Program-made: the position numbers and the translations under genes | Shown here: piece by piece, positions 47,001 to 57,343 of the stretch | How the letters are laid out: each line of letters begins with the position of its first letter | How positions within the stretch are numbered: the first letter of the stretch is position 1 | Notes under the pieces: model-generated | Seen by the model: the letters and a program-made list of their open reading frames with translations, nothing else | Told to the model about the DNA's origin: nothing | The model's database searches: none | Assembly (NCBI RefSeq): GCF_015352975.1 | Contig: NZ_JACYIZ010000002.1 | Coordinates: 124,001 to 188,000 of the forward strand | From: Aestuariimicrobium ganziense | GTDB lineage: Bacteria; Actinomycetota; Actinomycetes; Propionibacteriales; Propionibacteriaceae | DNA length: 64,000 nucleotides | Direction of reading: 5' to 3'

Positions 47001-47608
47001 TCACCGTCGACCGTGGCGAGTTGGTGCTGCTGCTGGGCCAGGTGGGGTCGGGCAAGTCGAGCCTGCTGCGCACCTTGGCCGGGCTGATCGACTACGAGGG
47101 CGAGGTGTTGTGGAACGGCGAGGTGGTCAGTGACGCCGAGTTGTTCATGCGCCCCGGACAGGTCGCCTACGTGGCCCAGGTGCCGCGGGTGATGTCGGGC
47201 AGCTTCGCCGACAACGTGCAGTTGGGCTTCACACGCGCCTTCGACGCCCCGGTGTCTGATGCGCGGCTGCAGGTTGACGTGGACGACGCGGGTGGCCCTG
47301 CCGCCATGGTCGGGCACCGCGGGGTGCGGTTGTCGGGTGGTCAGGTGCAGCGGCTGGCGCTGGCCCGGGCACTGGCGGCCGAGGCTGAACTGCTGCTGGC
47401 CGACGACGTGTCGAGTGCTCTTGACGCCAAGACCGAGATCGAACTGTGGGACGCGCTGCGCAAGCGCAACGCCACCGTGGTGGGCGCCACCTCGAAGAGG
47501 GCAGCCCTGGCCCAGGCCGACCGGGTGATCGTGCTGGTCGACGGCCGGGTCGTGGCGCAGGGCACGTGGGACGAGCTGTCGTCCGACTGGTCGCACCTGG
47601 CCGGCTGA
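44069..47608 (+). CDS. Fused ABC exporter, TMD-NBD-TMD-NBD
   Basis: A 1179-residue single-chain exporter of the ABCB type. TMD1 is residues 30-320; NBD1 has Walker A Lys near 382, LSAGEEQ, Walker B VVVLDEAT with Glu504 and H-loop His535. TMD2 is about 635-900; NBD2 has Walker A Lys996, intact LSGGQ, but Asp1113 in place of the catalytic Glu (LLLADDVSS) and no H-loop His near 1141. This is one intact and one degenerate ATP site. Substrate unknown. TAGGCT (44054-44059) precedes a TTG by six and the ATG by nine bases; ATG chosen. Confidence 0.92.
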   Translation: MSTPTSVAPAVPGVDSPTQHDTVDRTVTWRRAITPVNTVALVVLLIGSVAAVIGNVFAGQIAESPSWDLVRWLALAMVGGSVLDMTGRYLWFGEIDRVEGGLRRDLLSAALNQPLAQLGEQAVGEVLDRVDDDTREVGNLMRWQSWMVLRAVFGAVPMWIIAGLTWWPAWFMFPVFAVITWLGMRSLLEPIRQRKIVEEVAWTDHAAALEEGIAGRDDLRTSLGQSFAIRRLAQLSADVHRKFKAVLELERKILLRGILLLNGLLVAVAVVGVLMATRGQTSVAQLVTLFLITAQFVGVVGFVAEQMPDIQAGLGAVTRLRQMLALDPEPIGGKRLEDDRVDLRFEHLHFAYDEGTFALQDVHLTVPAGQTLALVGRSGSGKSTLASLISRAVEPPPGSVFLGDVDVRDLDLQSLRRQVGVVTQRTEILAGSLADNITLFAELPRTRVEQVVDELGLTDWVAGLDDGLDTVLGPGGTTLSAGEEQLVAFARLLIRDVHVVVLDEATARMDPLTEARVVAASDRLLRGRTGVLVAHRLSTIGRADLVAVMSHGQVVQFGPRRTLARTEGAYRELLRSASAEEIAGVADVNPAEPAPERASAEAVGSVRRRREVLQRSETGTGPSLAKGMISVLKVRPGWGLFAVLLFLGVSLTGAAGALTGFAWGHAVDAVAKGERPWWWVAAVVVSVLAAPLMLAEAIARYPRWWVEVLLRVRLSVLVGQTAQRRLEKVPAGEVVARAMDADRYARYADRWVDFINGLIVVLVTTIAASNPLAGLVMFAVIVAATTTATIGRPIAGRTATKASAMRATFGRTLVSALESARTVKLAGRTPEVHRYLLKVDSGRVDAAVREHHVQAVLDSVPVVMIKIAVVFVWAAVVEGWWGLATALLVVNALNGFEWFGRVAGSVVTEAPGTKSWQQATSRMAGGVDMMTLPPGVDLETGQAPAAPEVRKVPLQQLVARGVTAVHEDGTVGVEDVSLTVDRGELVLLLGQVGSGKSSLLRTLAGLIDYEGEVLWNGEVVSDAELFMRPGQVAYVAQVPRVMSGSFADNVQLGFTRAFDAPVSDARLQVDVDDAGGPAAMVGHRGVRLSGGQVQRLALARALAAEAELLLADDVSSALDAKTEIELWDALRKRNATVVGATSKRAALAQADRVIVLVDGRVVAQGTWDELSSDWSHLAG

Positions 47609-47612
47609 CGAC

Positions 47613-48191
47613 ATGCCTGCCTATCCGATGCGAACCGAACGGCTCGTCCTGCGTCCACTGCGTGACGACGACATCGAGGTGATCATCGCCTACCGCAACG
47701 ACCCCGAGGTCGCTGCACTGCAGGACTGGGACCTGCCGGTCACCCGGGAACGGGTGGAGTCTCATGTCGCCCGACAGTCGGACTGGACCGACATCGAACC
47801 CGGCGAGCCACGTCAGATCGGGATCGAACTCGACGGTGAGCTGGTCGGTGACCTGTACGTGGCCCTCGACGAGCACGGCGGCGTCGCCGAGATCGGCTTC
47901 ACCCTGCGCACCGAGCACCAGGGCAAGGGCTACGCCCACGAGGCCGCGTCGGCCGTGGTCGAGGACCTGGTCGAGCGCCTCGGCTGCCACCGCATCTTCG
48001 CCCAACTCTCTCCCGAGAACGAGCGGTCGAAGCGTCTACTGCAGCGACTCGGGATGCACGTGGAGTCACTGGCGCCGAAGTCGTACTGGTGCCGCAGCGC
48101 TTGGGACGACAACCTGGTCTGCGCGATGAGTGCGGACGAGTGGCGCGCCCGCCAGGTCAGCGATCCGGATCAGCAGCGATCGGCACCCTGA
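47613..48191 (+). CDS. GNAT acetyltransferase (RimJ/RimL-like)
   Basis: A 192-residue N-acetyltransferase. It starts MPAYPMRTERLVLRPLRDDD, the hallmark of the RimJ/RimL branch, has the acetyl-CoA loop LRTEHQGKGYAHEAASAVV near residue 105 and the motif B region LGCHRIFAQLSPENERSKRLLQRLGM. It begins four bases after the ABC exporter stop, so probably co-transcribed. Its 3' end overlaps the DUF222-HNH gene on the other strand by 35 bases. Confidence 0.88.
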   Translation: MPAYPMRTERLVLRPLRDDDIEVIIAYRNDPEVAALQDWDLPVTRERVESHVARQSDWTDIEPGEPRQIGIELDGELVGDLYVALDEHGGVAEIGFTLRTEHQGKGYAHEAASAVVEDLVERLGCHRIFAQLSPENERSKRLLQRLGMHVESLAPKSYWCRSAWDDNLVCAMSADEWRARQVSDPDQQRSAP

Positions 48192-49827
48192 CCCGGGCGG
48201 CCCCGCTCGGCGTGACCATGTAGACCAGACCGAGCGGACTCGTCCACAGGTAGTGACCGGGCAGCGGCTGCTGGACGTGCCACAACCGTGCCGTCTTGGC
48301 GCAGTGCTGGCGACGCCCCAGCGGACCCAGACCGGCGGGCCGGGTGGCTCCAGCAGTGCAGGAGCGCCACGGCACGGTGTGGTCGAGGTCGAGGTGGGCT
48401 GAGCGGAAGGAGCTGCCCGGGAACGCCGCGAAGAGGTCACGCTGCAGCACGGCATCGCGGGTGAGCGCCGGGATCTCGTAGCGGTCGACGCTGGGCACCT
48501 GGTTGAGATCGACAGTGGGCACGATCGTGACCCGAGCCTCTCCCCCGAGCTGCTCGACCAACGTCTCGAACGACATGGGCCCGTGGCCCTCGACACGGGC
48601 GACTCCCCGCACCTCCTCGGCGGTGGCCTGCGACACGTGCACCACCAACCGCACCCGAGGCAGCAGCTTGTTGGCAGGCACGGTGACCTGGCCACAGGTG
48701 TGGCCGGCGCAACGGATGCCCTGTGGGTCGAGCGTTGGAGGGTCGAGCGGTGGGAGGTCGGGCGGTGGTGGATCGGGGTCGAGGGCGTCGTCGGCCCACC
48801 ACCACGCCGGTCGCCACACCTGGGCGCCGGACTCACGGACCTGCCGAGCTGCATCGTCGGCGTCGAACGGGTCGATCGGGCGCTCAGGGGGTGCGAGGTC
48901 ATCCGGTGCTTCGGGCGCGGGCAGGTCTGTCGGTGCCGGCATGGCGTCGGGCCGGGCCGGCGTGAGCTCCATCTGGCGGACCAGATCGGCCAGACCGGCA
49001 ACCAACTCGGGATCGATCGCGGCCAGGGCTTCGTCATCAAGCGCCGGCTGCAGGGCCCGCTGCTGCAGGGCCAGCGCCCGGGCGGGACTGGCGAGCACCC
49101 CCACGGCCTTGGCACGCAGTACCTGCTTCGAGCCGCAGGCGCCCTGCTGTCGCAGGATGTCGGCGATCCGGTCGGCCATGGCATCGAACTGGTGGGCGTC
49201 GAGCACATCGAGCCGAGCCGCCAAGCCAGCGGCACCATCGGGCAGCACCCGCACGCTGACGAAGCGATCCTGCGCTGCCTGTTCGGCGCGACGTGAGGCG
49301 CCATCGGGGTCAGCATCGATCACCAGAGCCTCGGCCAGGGTGAGTTGGCGTCCTGACGGCAGCCGCCCGGCCAACCGGGCGAACCGCTGGTCGAACCACT
49401 CGGCCTGGGCAGCCGTGAGCACGCGGGTCTGGTCGGCCACCTTGCGGGCCACCCAGACCATGATTCGACCCTGCTGGCACAACGACCAGGTCTTCGGCAG
49501 CCGGTGGACGAGCTCCAGGGCTTGGCGCATCTGGTGGTCAGCATGACCCTCGTGCACGTTGAGGAAGGCGCCCAGCTCGAGCCCTGCGTAGCTCGACACC
49601 AGCGGTGCCCCGTCGCCGGCCAGTGCCACGAGCCGTTCGTCGACCACCGAGAGCACGGGCCGATGGGCCGCACCGCTGGCGCGGTAGGTGGCTGCGAATG
49701 CGGCCACCAGCTCCACCTCCTCGACCTCGGCGGCATGCACCGCCGCCCGTGCGGTGGTGACACCGTCGAGCAGCGCGAGGCTGTCGCGCTGGGCCGGCGT
49801 CAGTGCCGGGTTCGAGGTGTCGAGCAT
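48157..49827 (-). CDS. DUF222 and HNH endonuclease-domain protein
   Basis: A 556-residue protein with an N-terminal DUF222 region (residues 10-290), an acidic Pro/Asp-rich linker with many DPPP repeats (residues 300-380), a middle domain (VTIVPTVDLNQVPSVDRYEIP) and a C-terminal HNH part LDLDHTVPWRS. Such proteins are abundant in actinomycetes and are often thought to be mobile homing-type elements; nuclease activity is unproven. Intact, unlike the shorter relative at 8828. The ATG is 6 bases after TAGAAT (49834-49839). Confidence 0.88.
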   Translation of the reverse strand: MLDTSNPALTPAQRDSLALLDGVTTARAAVHAAEVEEVELVAAFAATYRASGAAHRPVLSVVDERLVALAGDGAPLVSSYAGLELGAFLNVHEGHADHQMRQALELVHRLPKTWSLCQQGRIMVWVARKVADQTRVLTAAQAEWFDQRFARLAGRLPSGRQLTLAEALVIDADPDGASRRAEQAAQDRFVSVRVLPDGAAGLAARLDVLDAHQFDAMADRIADILRQQGACGSKQVLRAKAVGVLASPARALALQQRALQPALDDEALAAIDPELVAGLADLVRQMELTPARPDAMPAPTDLPAPEAPDDLAPPERPIDPFDADDAARQVRESGAQVWRPAWWWADDALDPDPPPPDLPPLDPPTLDPQGIRCAGHTCGQVTVPANKLLPRVRLVVHVSQATAEEVRGVARVEGHGPMSFETLVEQLGGEARVTIVPTVDLNQVPSVDRYEIPALTRDAVLQRDLFAAFPGSSFRSAHLDLDHTVPWRSCTAGATRPAGLGPLGRRQHCAKTARLWHVQQPLPGHYLWTSPLGLVYMVTPSGAARVRVPIAADPDR

Positions 49828-49918
49828 GCCTCGATTCTATCGATCCCTTGTTCGATAGGCAATGGTTGATTGACCCCCGTGGACAAGTGATGATGCTTGT
49901 CACAACGCTGTTGCGGGG

Positions 49919-50444
49919 TCAGGAACTGTACACGTGCCAGACGTCGTCACCGCTGAATCCGCAGGCTCGACAGAGCCTCTCAGGGCCGACGTCCTCGACT
50001 CGTCCCGAGACCGTCGCGAACCCGGCTCCCGCCTCCTTCGCCCGTGCCAGCGCGGCGCACACCAGGGCGCGGCCGACTCCTCGTCCGCGCTGTGAGGTGA
50101 GCACCTGCACCCACTCGAGCGCCACCTCCCCGACCGCGGCATCGAACTCGGCGATCACCGACCCCACCAGGCCGCCGGCGGGGTCGACGGCGCCGATCCA
50201 CAACTGCGGCGCAGCCACCTGACGAGTCCGCCACCGGCCCACCTCGTCGGCGTCGACAGCCATGTCGTCGTAGGAGGCAGCGATCTGGGCGACGATCGCC
50301 GGCTCGGGATCGCCCACGCGGCAGCCGTCGGCAGCGTGCACCACCCACACACCGTCAGGCACCGGCCACCGGCCACGCGGTCTTCCACCAGGCGGTGGCT
50401 GCGCTTCGTCCGGGGTCAGCCCGATACTGCTCGATGGTGACCAT
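49919..50444 (-). pseudogene. GNAT acetyltransferase disrupted by a 7-base tandem duplication
   Basis: The C-terminal 147 residues hold a GNAT domain (GLVGSVIAEFDAA, EWVQVLTSQRGRGVGRALV, YSS end). The true start is probably the ATG at 50444, which overlaps the hemW stop as TGATG and reads MVTIEQYRADPGRSAATAWW before a premature stop. The cause is a doubled CACCGGC unit at 50360-50373; with one copy removed the reading is continuous for 172 residues. As given, only the part from the GTG at 50362 can be made without the first 25 residues. Confidence 0.8.
50360..50373. repeat. Tandem 7-base repeat CACCGGC x2 causing a frameshift
   Basis: Two exact copies followed by CAC. Loss of one copy restores the upstream reading frame of the GNAT gene. 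Confidence 0.85.
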
Positions 50445-51661
50445 CAGTCCAACAGGTCGCGGATGACGGCATCGGCGAGCAACCGTCCCCGAAGGGTGAG
50501 CACCAGGCGGTCGTCGCTCACCACGGCCAGACCCCGGTCCGCCGGGTCACCGACTCGCTCCCGCTCGGTCTCGGTGAGCACCGACAGCGGCAGCCCGTCG
50601 GCCAACCGGAGTTCGAGCAGCACCCGTTCGACCCGGCGCTGCTCGTCGTCCAGCACCTCGCGCCCGGCGCCGGGCGTTCGCCCCTCGGCGAGCGCTGCGC
50701 CGTAGCGACGGGGATGCTTGTGGTTCCACCACCGCACTCCGCCCACGTGGGAGTGGGCACCAGGGCCGAAGCCCCACCAGTGGTGGCCCTGCCAGTAGGC
50801 CAGGTTGTGTCGAGAGCGGTGCGGGTGGCCATCGCGGGGACGGGCCCAGTTGCTCACCTCGTAGTTGACGAACCCTGCGTCGGTCAGCACCTGCTCGGTC
50901 AGCAGGTACTTGTCGGCGTGGTCGTCGTCGCTGGGCCAGACCACCTCACCGCGTCGGATCCGCGCCGCCAGCCGTGTTCCCTCCTCGACGATCAGCGAGT
51001 AGCACGACAGGTGATCGGGCTCGACCGAGAGCGCCTGGTCGAGAGAGGCCCGCCAGTCGTCGATCGACTCCCCCGGCGTCCCCATGATCAGGTCGAGCGA
51101 GATGTCGTCGAAGCCGGCTGTTCGTGCCTGGTCGACGACCTCGAGTGCTCGTCCCGGCGTGTGCTTGCGGTCGAGCACGGCCAGCACGTGGGGACGAGCC
51201 GACTGCATACCCAGGCTGAGCCGGTTCACCCCCACCTCGAGCAGACCGTCGAGCAGTGCCGGCGTGGTCGACTCGGGGTTCGCCTCGGTGGTCACCTCGG
51301 CGTCACCGGCGAGCCCGAAGGACGAGCGCAGGTGGTCGAGCAGTTCACCGAACTGGGCCGCGGTGAGCAGCGACGGCGTGCCACCACCGACGAAGACCGT
51401 CGACAGTGTCAGGGCCTCGTCCCCCAGCACCCGCGCGGCCAGGTCGATCTCTCGATGGGTGGCGACCAGGTGGTCGTCGATGGTCAGCCCGCCGAGTTCG
51501 GAGGGGGTGTAGGTGTTGAAGTCGCAGTAGCCGCACCGGCTGGTGCAGAACGGCACGTGCAGGTACGCCGACAGCGCAACGCTGCCCACGCCGTCGAGCG
51601 CAGCCAGGGGCAGACTCCCGTCGTCCGGGACCGCCTCGCCGTCAGGTTGCGCACCAGCCAT
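50444..51661 (-). CDS. hemW: Heme chaperone HemW (radical SAM)
   Basis: HemW-type protein of 405 residues, formerly called anaerobic coproporphyrinogen oxidase-like; it binds heme and SAM. Seen: FCTSRCGYCDFNTYTP with the radical SAM cluster near residue 38 (three Cys), VFVGGGTPSLLT, EANPESTTPALLD, GMQSARPHVLAVLDR and the HemW C-terminal domain. The ATG is 7 bases after TAGTCT (51669-51674). Confidence 0.93.
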   Translation of the reverse strand: MAGAQPDGEAVPDDGSLPLAALDGVGSVALSAYLHVPFCTSRCGYCDFNTYTPSELGGLTIDDHLVATHREIDLAARVLGDEALTLSTVFVGGGTPSLLTAAQFGELLDHLRSSFGLAGDAEVTTEANPESTTPALLDGLLEVGVNRLSLGMQSARPHVLAVLDRKHTPGRALEVVDQARTAGFDDISLDLIMGTPGESIDDWRASLDQALSVEPDHLSCYSLIVEEGTRLAARIRRGEVVWPSDDDHADKYLLTEQVLTDAGFVNYEVSNWARPRDGHPHRSRHNLAYWQGHHWWGFGPGAHSHVGGVRWWNHKHPRRYGAALAEGRTPGAGREVLDDEQRRVERVLLELRLADGLPLSVLTETERERVGDPADRGLAVVSDDRLVLTLRGRLLADAVIRDLLD

Positions 51662-51719
51662 GGCGTCCAGACTAGGTGCAGTGGTGGCGGGTGATTCCCG
51701 GCAGTCCTATGGTGTGCCC

Positions 51720-53033
51720 ATGAATCTCTCACGTCGTCATCTCTTCGCCGCCGCTGGCGGCATCGCCGCGGCTGCCACCGTCAGCGCCTGCGGCGACAAC
51801 TCCGGCGGGGTCGGCACCACGACCTCCCCCACCGCGGCGACCTCGGGCAGCGCCACCGGGGCCAGCAGCCAGGCCTCCAACGTCACCCTGCAGCAGTGGT
51901 ACCACGAGTACGGCGAGGCGGGCGTGAAGGAGGCCGTCGAGAAGTACGCGGCCGAGTACACCGATGCCAAGGTGACCGTCACCTGGAACCCCGGCGACTA
52001 CGGCAAGAAGCTCTCGGCGGCGCTGCTGACCAACGACTTCCCCGATGTCTTCGAGGTTGAGCAGGGTGGCTCGCTCGACATGATCCAGGCCGGCCAGCTG
52101 GCCGAGCTGAACGACATCTTCGACCCGGTCAAGGACCAGTTCAACCCGGCCGTGGTCAAGCGCTTCACCTACGACGGCAAGATCTACGGCATTCCGCAGG
52201 TCGTCGACATGCAGCTGCTCTACTACCGCAAGAGCGCCCTGGAGAAGGCCGGCAAGCAGCCCCCGAAGACCTTCGCCGAACTGGTCGACGTCGCCAACGC
52301 GGTCGCCACCGGTGACATGGGCGGCTTCTTCGCCGGCAACGACGGTGGTCTGGGCGTGCTCGGCACCATGTTCATCTGGGCTTCGGGCCACGAGCAGTTG
52401 GACGAGGGCCGCACCAAGGGGGCCTTCCTCACCCCCGAGTTCTACGACGCGGTCAAGGCCTACGCCGACTTCTACAAGAACGGCAAGGGCCTGCTGAAGT
52501 CAGCCTCCAAGGAGTGGTACGACGGCACCCCGTTCGCCGACGGCGAGACCGCGATGCAGTGGGGTGGCCTGTGGTCGGTCACCGACATCAAGGCCAAGCT
52601 GGGCGACGACTTCGGCGTGCTCCCCTTCCCGGCGATGGGAGCCAAGGGACGCCCGGCGGTGCCGTTCGGTGCCTTCGGGGCCTGCGTGGCCGCCAAGGGC
52701 AAGAACGTCGAGGCCGCCAAGGCCTTCGTCAAGTGGCTGTGGATCGACCAGGAGGAGAAGCAGATCGACTTCGCCGACTCCTACGGCACCCACATCCCCA
52801 GCAAGACCGCGCTGGTTCCCAAGGCCACCAAGCTGGCCGACGGTGCCGGTGCCGACGCGGCGAAGTTCGTCGCCGAGAGCGGCTTCACCAACGACATCAT
52901 GTGGTCGGGTGCGCTCGGCGAGGCCTACGGCGCCGCGCTGTCGAACGCGATCACCAAGGGCGTCGACCCGGCCGAGGCCTTCAAGGGCTTCGCCGACAAG
53001 GTGGCCGCTGAGCTCAAGCGCCTCAAGGGCTGA
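51720..53033 (+). CDS. Carbohydrate ABC transporter substrate-binding lipoprotein (Tat-type signal)
   Basis: Extracellular sugar-binding protein, 437 residues. The signal has SRRHLF, a twin-arginine motif, then a short hydrophobic stretch and the lipobox VSAC at Cys24. The mature protein has the bacterial extracellular solute-binding type 1 fold (VTVTWNPGDYGKKLSAALLT, IYGIPQVVDMQLLYYRKSALEK). It is first of a three-gene importer and its ATG is 6 bases after TATGGT (51708-51713). Confidence 0.92.
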   Translation: MNLSRRHLFAAAGGIAAAATVSACGDNSGGVGTTTSPTAATSGSATGASSQASNVTLQQWYHEYGEAGVKEAVEKYAAEYTDAKVTVTWNPGDYGKKLSAALLTNDFPDVFEVEQGGSLDMIQAGQLAELNDIFDPVKDQFNPAVVKRFTYDGKIYGIPQVVDMQLLYYRKSALEKAGKQPPKTFAELVDVANAVATGDMGGFFAGNDGGLGVLGTMFIWASGHEQLDEGRTKGAFLTPEFYDAVKAYADFYKNGKGLLKSASKEWYDGTPFADGETAMQWGGLWSVTDIKAKLGDDFGVLPFPAMGAKGRPAVPFGAFGACVAAKGKNVEAAKAFVKWLWIDQEEKQIDFADSYGTHIPSKTALVPKATKLADGAGADAAKFVAESGFTNDIMWSGALGEAYGAALSNAITKGVDPAEAFKGFADKVAAELKRLKG

Positions 53034-53044
53034 GCCAGCACGCC

Positions 53045-54031
53045 ATGAGCCAGGGCTCCGCGACCGTGCGGGGGACGAGCGCCTCGTCCCCCGCCGGTCG
53101 CACGCCCTCACTGTGGCGCCGAATGCGCGGACCGCAGGGACGCAACCTGTGGTACGCCGCGTTCGCGGCCCCGTTCATCATCGGCCTGCTGGTCTTCGTC
53201 TACATCCCGATCGGCTGGAGCACCTACCTCAGCTTCTTCGAGGCGCGGGCGACGATTCGTCCCACCAAGTTCGTCGGGCTCGACAACTACACCTACCTGC
53301 TGAGTGACCCGATCTTCCGCAGTTCGCTGGTCACCTTCATGATCTTCGCGCTGTTCATCGTGCCGGTGACCTACGTGTGCTCGCTGGGGCTCGCGCTGCT
53401 GCTCAACGGGGTGCGCTGGGGCCAGGCCTTCTTCCGCTCGGTGTTCTTCATCCCGACGGCGGTCTCGTACGTGGTCGCCGCGATGGTGTGGCGGCTGTCG
53501 TTCTTCAACGGCGCCCGGTTCGGCCTGGCCAACTCGATGCTTCGCCAGTTCGGCGGTGAGAACAAGGCCTGGCTGCTGGGCGGCGACAACTACTGGTACT
53601 GGTTCGTGGTCATCTCGCTGCGGCTGTGGCTGCAGGTCGGCTTCTACATGATCCTGATCATCGCCGGGCTCAACCGGATCCCGTTCGAGACCTACGAGGC
53701 GGCCGCGATCGACGGGGCCACCGGCTGGAAGCGGCTGCTGTACGTCACCCTGCCGCAGTTGCGCACCACCACCGTCGCGGTGCTGATGCTGCTGCTGATC
53801 GGCGCATTCCAGGCCTTCGACGAGTTCCTCAACCTGTTCGGCGGCATCGGCACCTACCCCAACTTCGCCCGGCCGCCGCTGGTTCACCTGTACCTGATCA
53901 GCCTGGGTGGCAGCCAGCAGGACCTCGGCCTGGGTGGTGCGGGCACGATCATCGTCACCGGCCTGATCGTGCTGTTCGGGCTGGCGCAGACCTGGCTGGT
54001 CAACCGCAGTGAACGCAAGGAGCGCCGATGA
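53045..54031 (+). CDS. Sugar ABC transporter permease (MalF-like)
   Basis: A 328-residue membrane permease with about six helices. The EAA loop, where the ATPase docks, reads EAAAIDGATGWKRLLYVTLP near residue 215. Eleven bases follow the binding-protein stop, and the gene overlaps the next permease by four bases (ATGA). Confidence 0.92.
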   Translation: MSQGSATVRGTSASSPAGRTPSLWRRMRGPQGRNLWYAAFAAPFIIGLLVFVYIPIGWSTYLSFFEARATIRPTKFVGLDNYTYLLSDPIFRSSLVTFMIFALFIVPVTYVCSLGLALLLNGVRWGQAFFRSVFFIPTAVSYVVAAMVWRLSFFNGARFGLANSMLRQFGGENKAWLLGGDNYWYWFVVISLRLWLQVGFYMILIIAGLNRIPFETYEAAAIDGATGWKRLLYVTLPQLRTTTVAVLMLLLIGAFQAFDEFLNLFGGIGTYPNFARPPLVHLYLISLGGSQQDLGLGGAGTIIVTGLIVLFGLAQTWLVNRSERKERR

Positions 54032-54867
54032 GCATGGTGCAGTCCAAGCGTGACCGCGGCCTGATCGGGCTGCGGTACGTGGTGCTGGTCGTCCTCGCGG
54101 TCTTCTTCCTGCTGCCGTTCTACGTCATCGTCCGAAACGCCTTCAGCGACAACTCCACGATCGTCGCGGCGCGCTGGCAGTGGATTCCCGAGAAGTTCGA
54201 CTTCTCGGTGCTGCAGCGGCTGTTCGCCGACGAGCAACTGGGCATCCTCAAGGCGCTGGGCAACTCGGCGGTGGTCTCGGTGCTGCAGACCTCGCTGACC
54301 GTGTTCGTGGCGCTGCTCGCCGGCTACGCCCTGTCGCGGCTCGACAACGTGGTCGGCAAGATCCTCACCAGCCTGACGCTGTTCACGCTGATGGTGCCGG
54401 CCGCAGTGACCTTCCTGCCCACCTTCGTGATGACCGCCCAGTTCGGCTGGATCGACTCGATCCGCGGCCTGGTCATCCCGGTGATGTTCTCGGCCTTCGC
54501 CACCTACCTGTTCCGCCAAACCTTCCTCAACTTCCCGCGCGAACTCGAGGAGGCCGCCGCGATCGACGGCGCCAACCCGTGGACGACCTTCTGGCGAGTC
54601 GTGGTGCCCAACTCGATGGGCATCATCGGTGCCGTCGGCACGATCACCTTCATCGGGTCGTGGAACGCGTTCCTGTGGCCACTGCTGATCAGCCGCAGCC
54701 AGACCCCCACCATTCAGATCGTGCTCAGCCAGTTCATGACCTCACAAGGGGTGAAGTACCCCGAACTGTTCGCGGGTGCGCTGGTGGCGATCGTGCCCGT
54801 GGTGCTGGTCTTCCTGTTCCTGCAGCGCTTCCTGGTGCAGGGGGTCGAGACCTCGGGCATCAAGTGA
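54028..54867 (+). CDS. Sugar ABC transporter permease (MalG-like)
   Basis: A 279-residue second permease with the EAA loop LEEAAAIDGANPWTTFWRVV near residue 175 and the typical C-terminal AIVPVVLVFLFLQRFLV. No ATP-binding subunit gene follows, so a shared ATPase encoded elsewhere, as with MsiK in other actinomycetes, is expected. Confidence 0.92.
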   Translation: MSMVQSKRDRGLIGLRYVVLVVLAVFFLLPFYVIVRNAFSDNSTIVAARWQWIPEKFDFSVLQRLFADEQLGILKALGNSAVVSVLQTSLTVFVALLAGYALSRLDNVVGKILTSLTLFTLMVPAAVTFLPTFVMTAQFGWIDSIRGLVIPVMFSAFATYLFRQTFLNFPRELEEAAAIDGANPWTTFWRVVVPNSMGIIGAVGTITFIGSWNAFLWPLLISRSQTPTIQIVLSQFMTSQGVKYPELFAGALVAIVPVVLVFLFLQRFLVQGVETSGIK

Positions 54868-54873
54868 GCGCGC

Positions 54874-55293
54874 TCAGCTGCTCGGGTCGACGCCCAACTG
54901 CTGGCGCAGACGGTCGATGACGGCCTCCTCGGAGTCACTGGTGCCCTGAGCAGCATCAGCCACCCGCACGGCGGCGTAGAGCAGCGCGGCGTCGAAGGCG
55001 GCGGTCTGGTCCGGCAGTTTGCGGGCCACCACCTCGCGGGCGGCCTCGATGACCGCTTCGAGGTCTTCTGGCGGCTCCCCCCAAGCCACGGACGACGGGC
55101 TGTCGCCCAAGGCATCGCGCAGCGCGACCGGGAGCGCCTCGAAGGCGTCGGAGCCGGTGCTCACCTCGCGCAGTCCTCCGGCCAGGCCGGAGTCGCCAGC
55201 CGCACCGAGGGCGGCGAGCAGTCCGAAGACACCGGTGCGCACGACGGCGAGGTCGTCCTTGGACAGTTCAACGCAGGGGGTGGACTCGTCCAT
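54874..55293 (-). CDS. Hypothetical protein
   Basis: A 139-residue acidic, helical soluble protein. No family recognised. It includes VVRTGVFGLLAALGAAGDSG and EAVIEAAREVVARKLPDQTAA. Start at ATG 55293, 7 bases after TACGCT (55301-55306). It lies downstream of lepA on the same strand and ends seven bases from the importer operon, tail to tail. Confidence 0.65.
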   Translation of the reverse strand: MDESTPCVELSKDDLAVVRTGVFGLLAALGAAGDSGLAGGLREVSTGSDAFEALPVALRDALGDSPSSVAWGEPPEDLEAVIEAAREVVARKLPDQTAAFDAALLYAAVRVADAAQGTSDSEEAVIDRLRQQLGVDPSS

Positions 55294-55338
55294 GGACCCC
55301 AGCGTAGGGCCCATCACCACCCTCGCGCCCAGATCTGG

Positions 55339-57177
<1,839 letters not shown>

Positions 57178-57313
57178 GTGTTCCTTGCTGGACGAGGGGC
57201 GTCTGGACGAGGATCGCACGTCGGTGCGGCACCGGCACGCGCGAGACATGCCATTGTCTCACGAGGGCCCCGTCACCGACGAACCCGTGACGGTCGGGGC
57301 GAGCCGAGGGGAT

Positions 57314-57343
57314 TTGGGCCTGCCGGAGTGCCGCTGATAGTGT
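57314..57343 (+). promoter_or_regulatory. rpsT promoter
   Basis: TTGGGC (57314-57319) and TAGTGT (57338-57343) are separated by 18 bases, giving a leader of about 70 bases before rpsT. The leader has a GTGGTCG/CGACCAC stem at 57346-57352 and 57378-57384. The rest of 57178-57313 is the lepA upstream region; I see nothing else in it. Confidence 0.6.

Noticed and set aside
44774..47614. A 946-codon open frame antisense to the ABC exporter, and many similar long frames (for example 615-2618, 6751-8883, 18043-20247)
   Set aside because: High GC leaves few stops in shadow frames; these have low-complexity His/Gly/Arg-rich translations and no family motifs, while the opposite strand encodes clear proteins.
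48700..48790. GGTCGAGCGGTGG-like repeats as a possible repeat array
   Set aside because: They are codons of a Pro/Asp-rich linker in the DUF222-HNH protein, irregular and without spacers, so not CRISPR.
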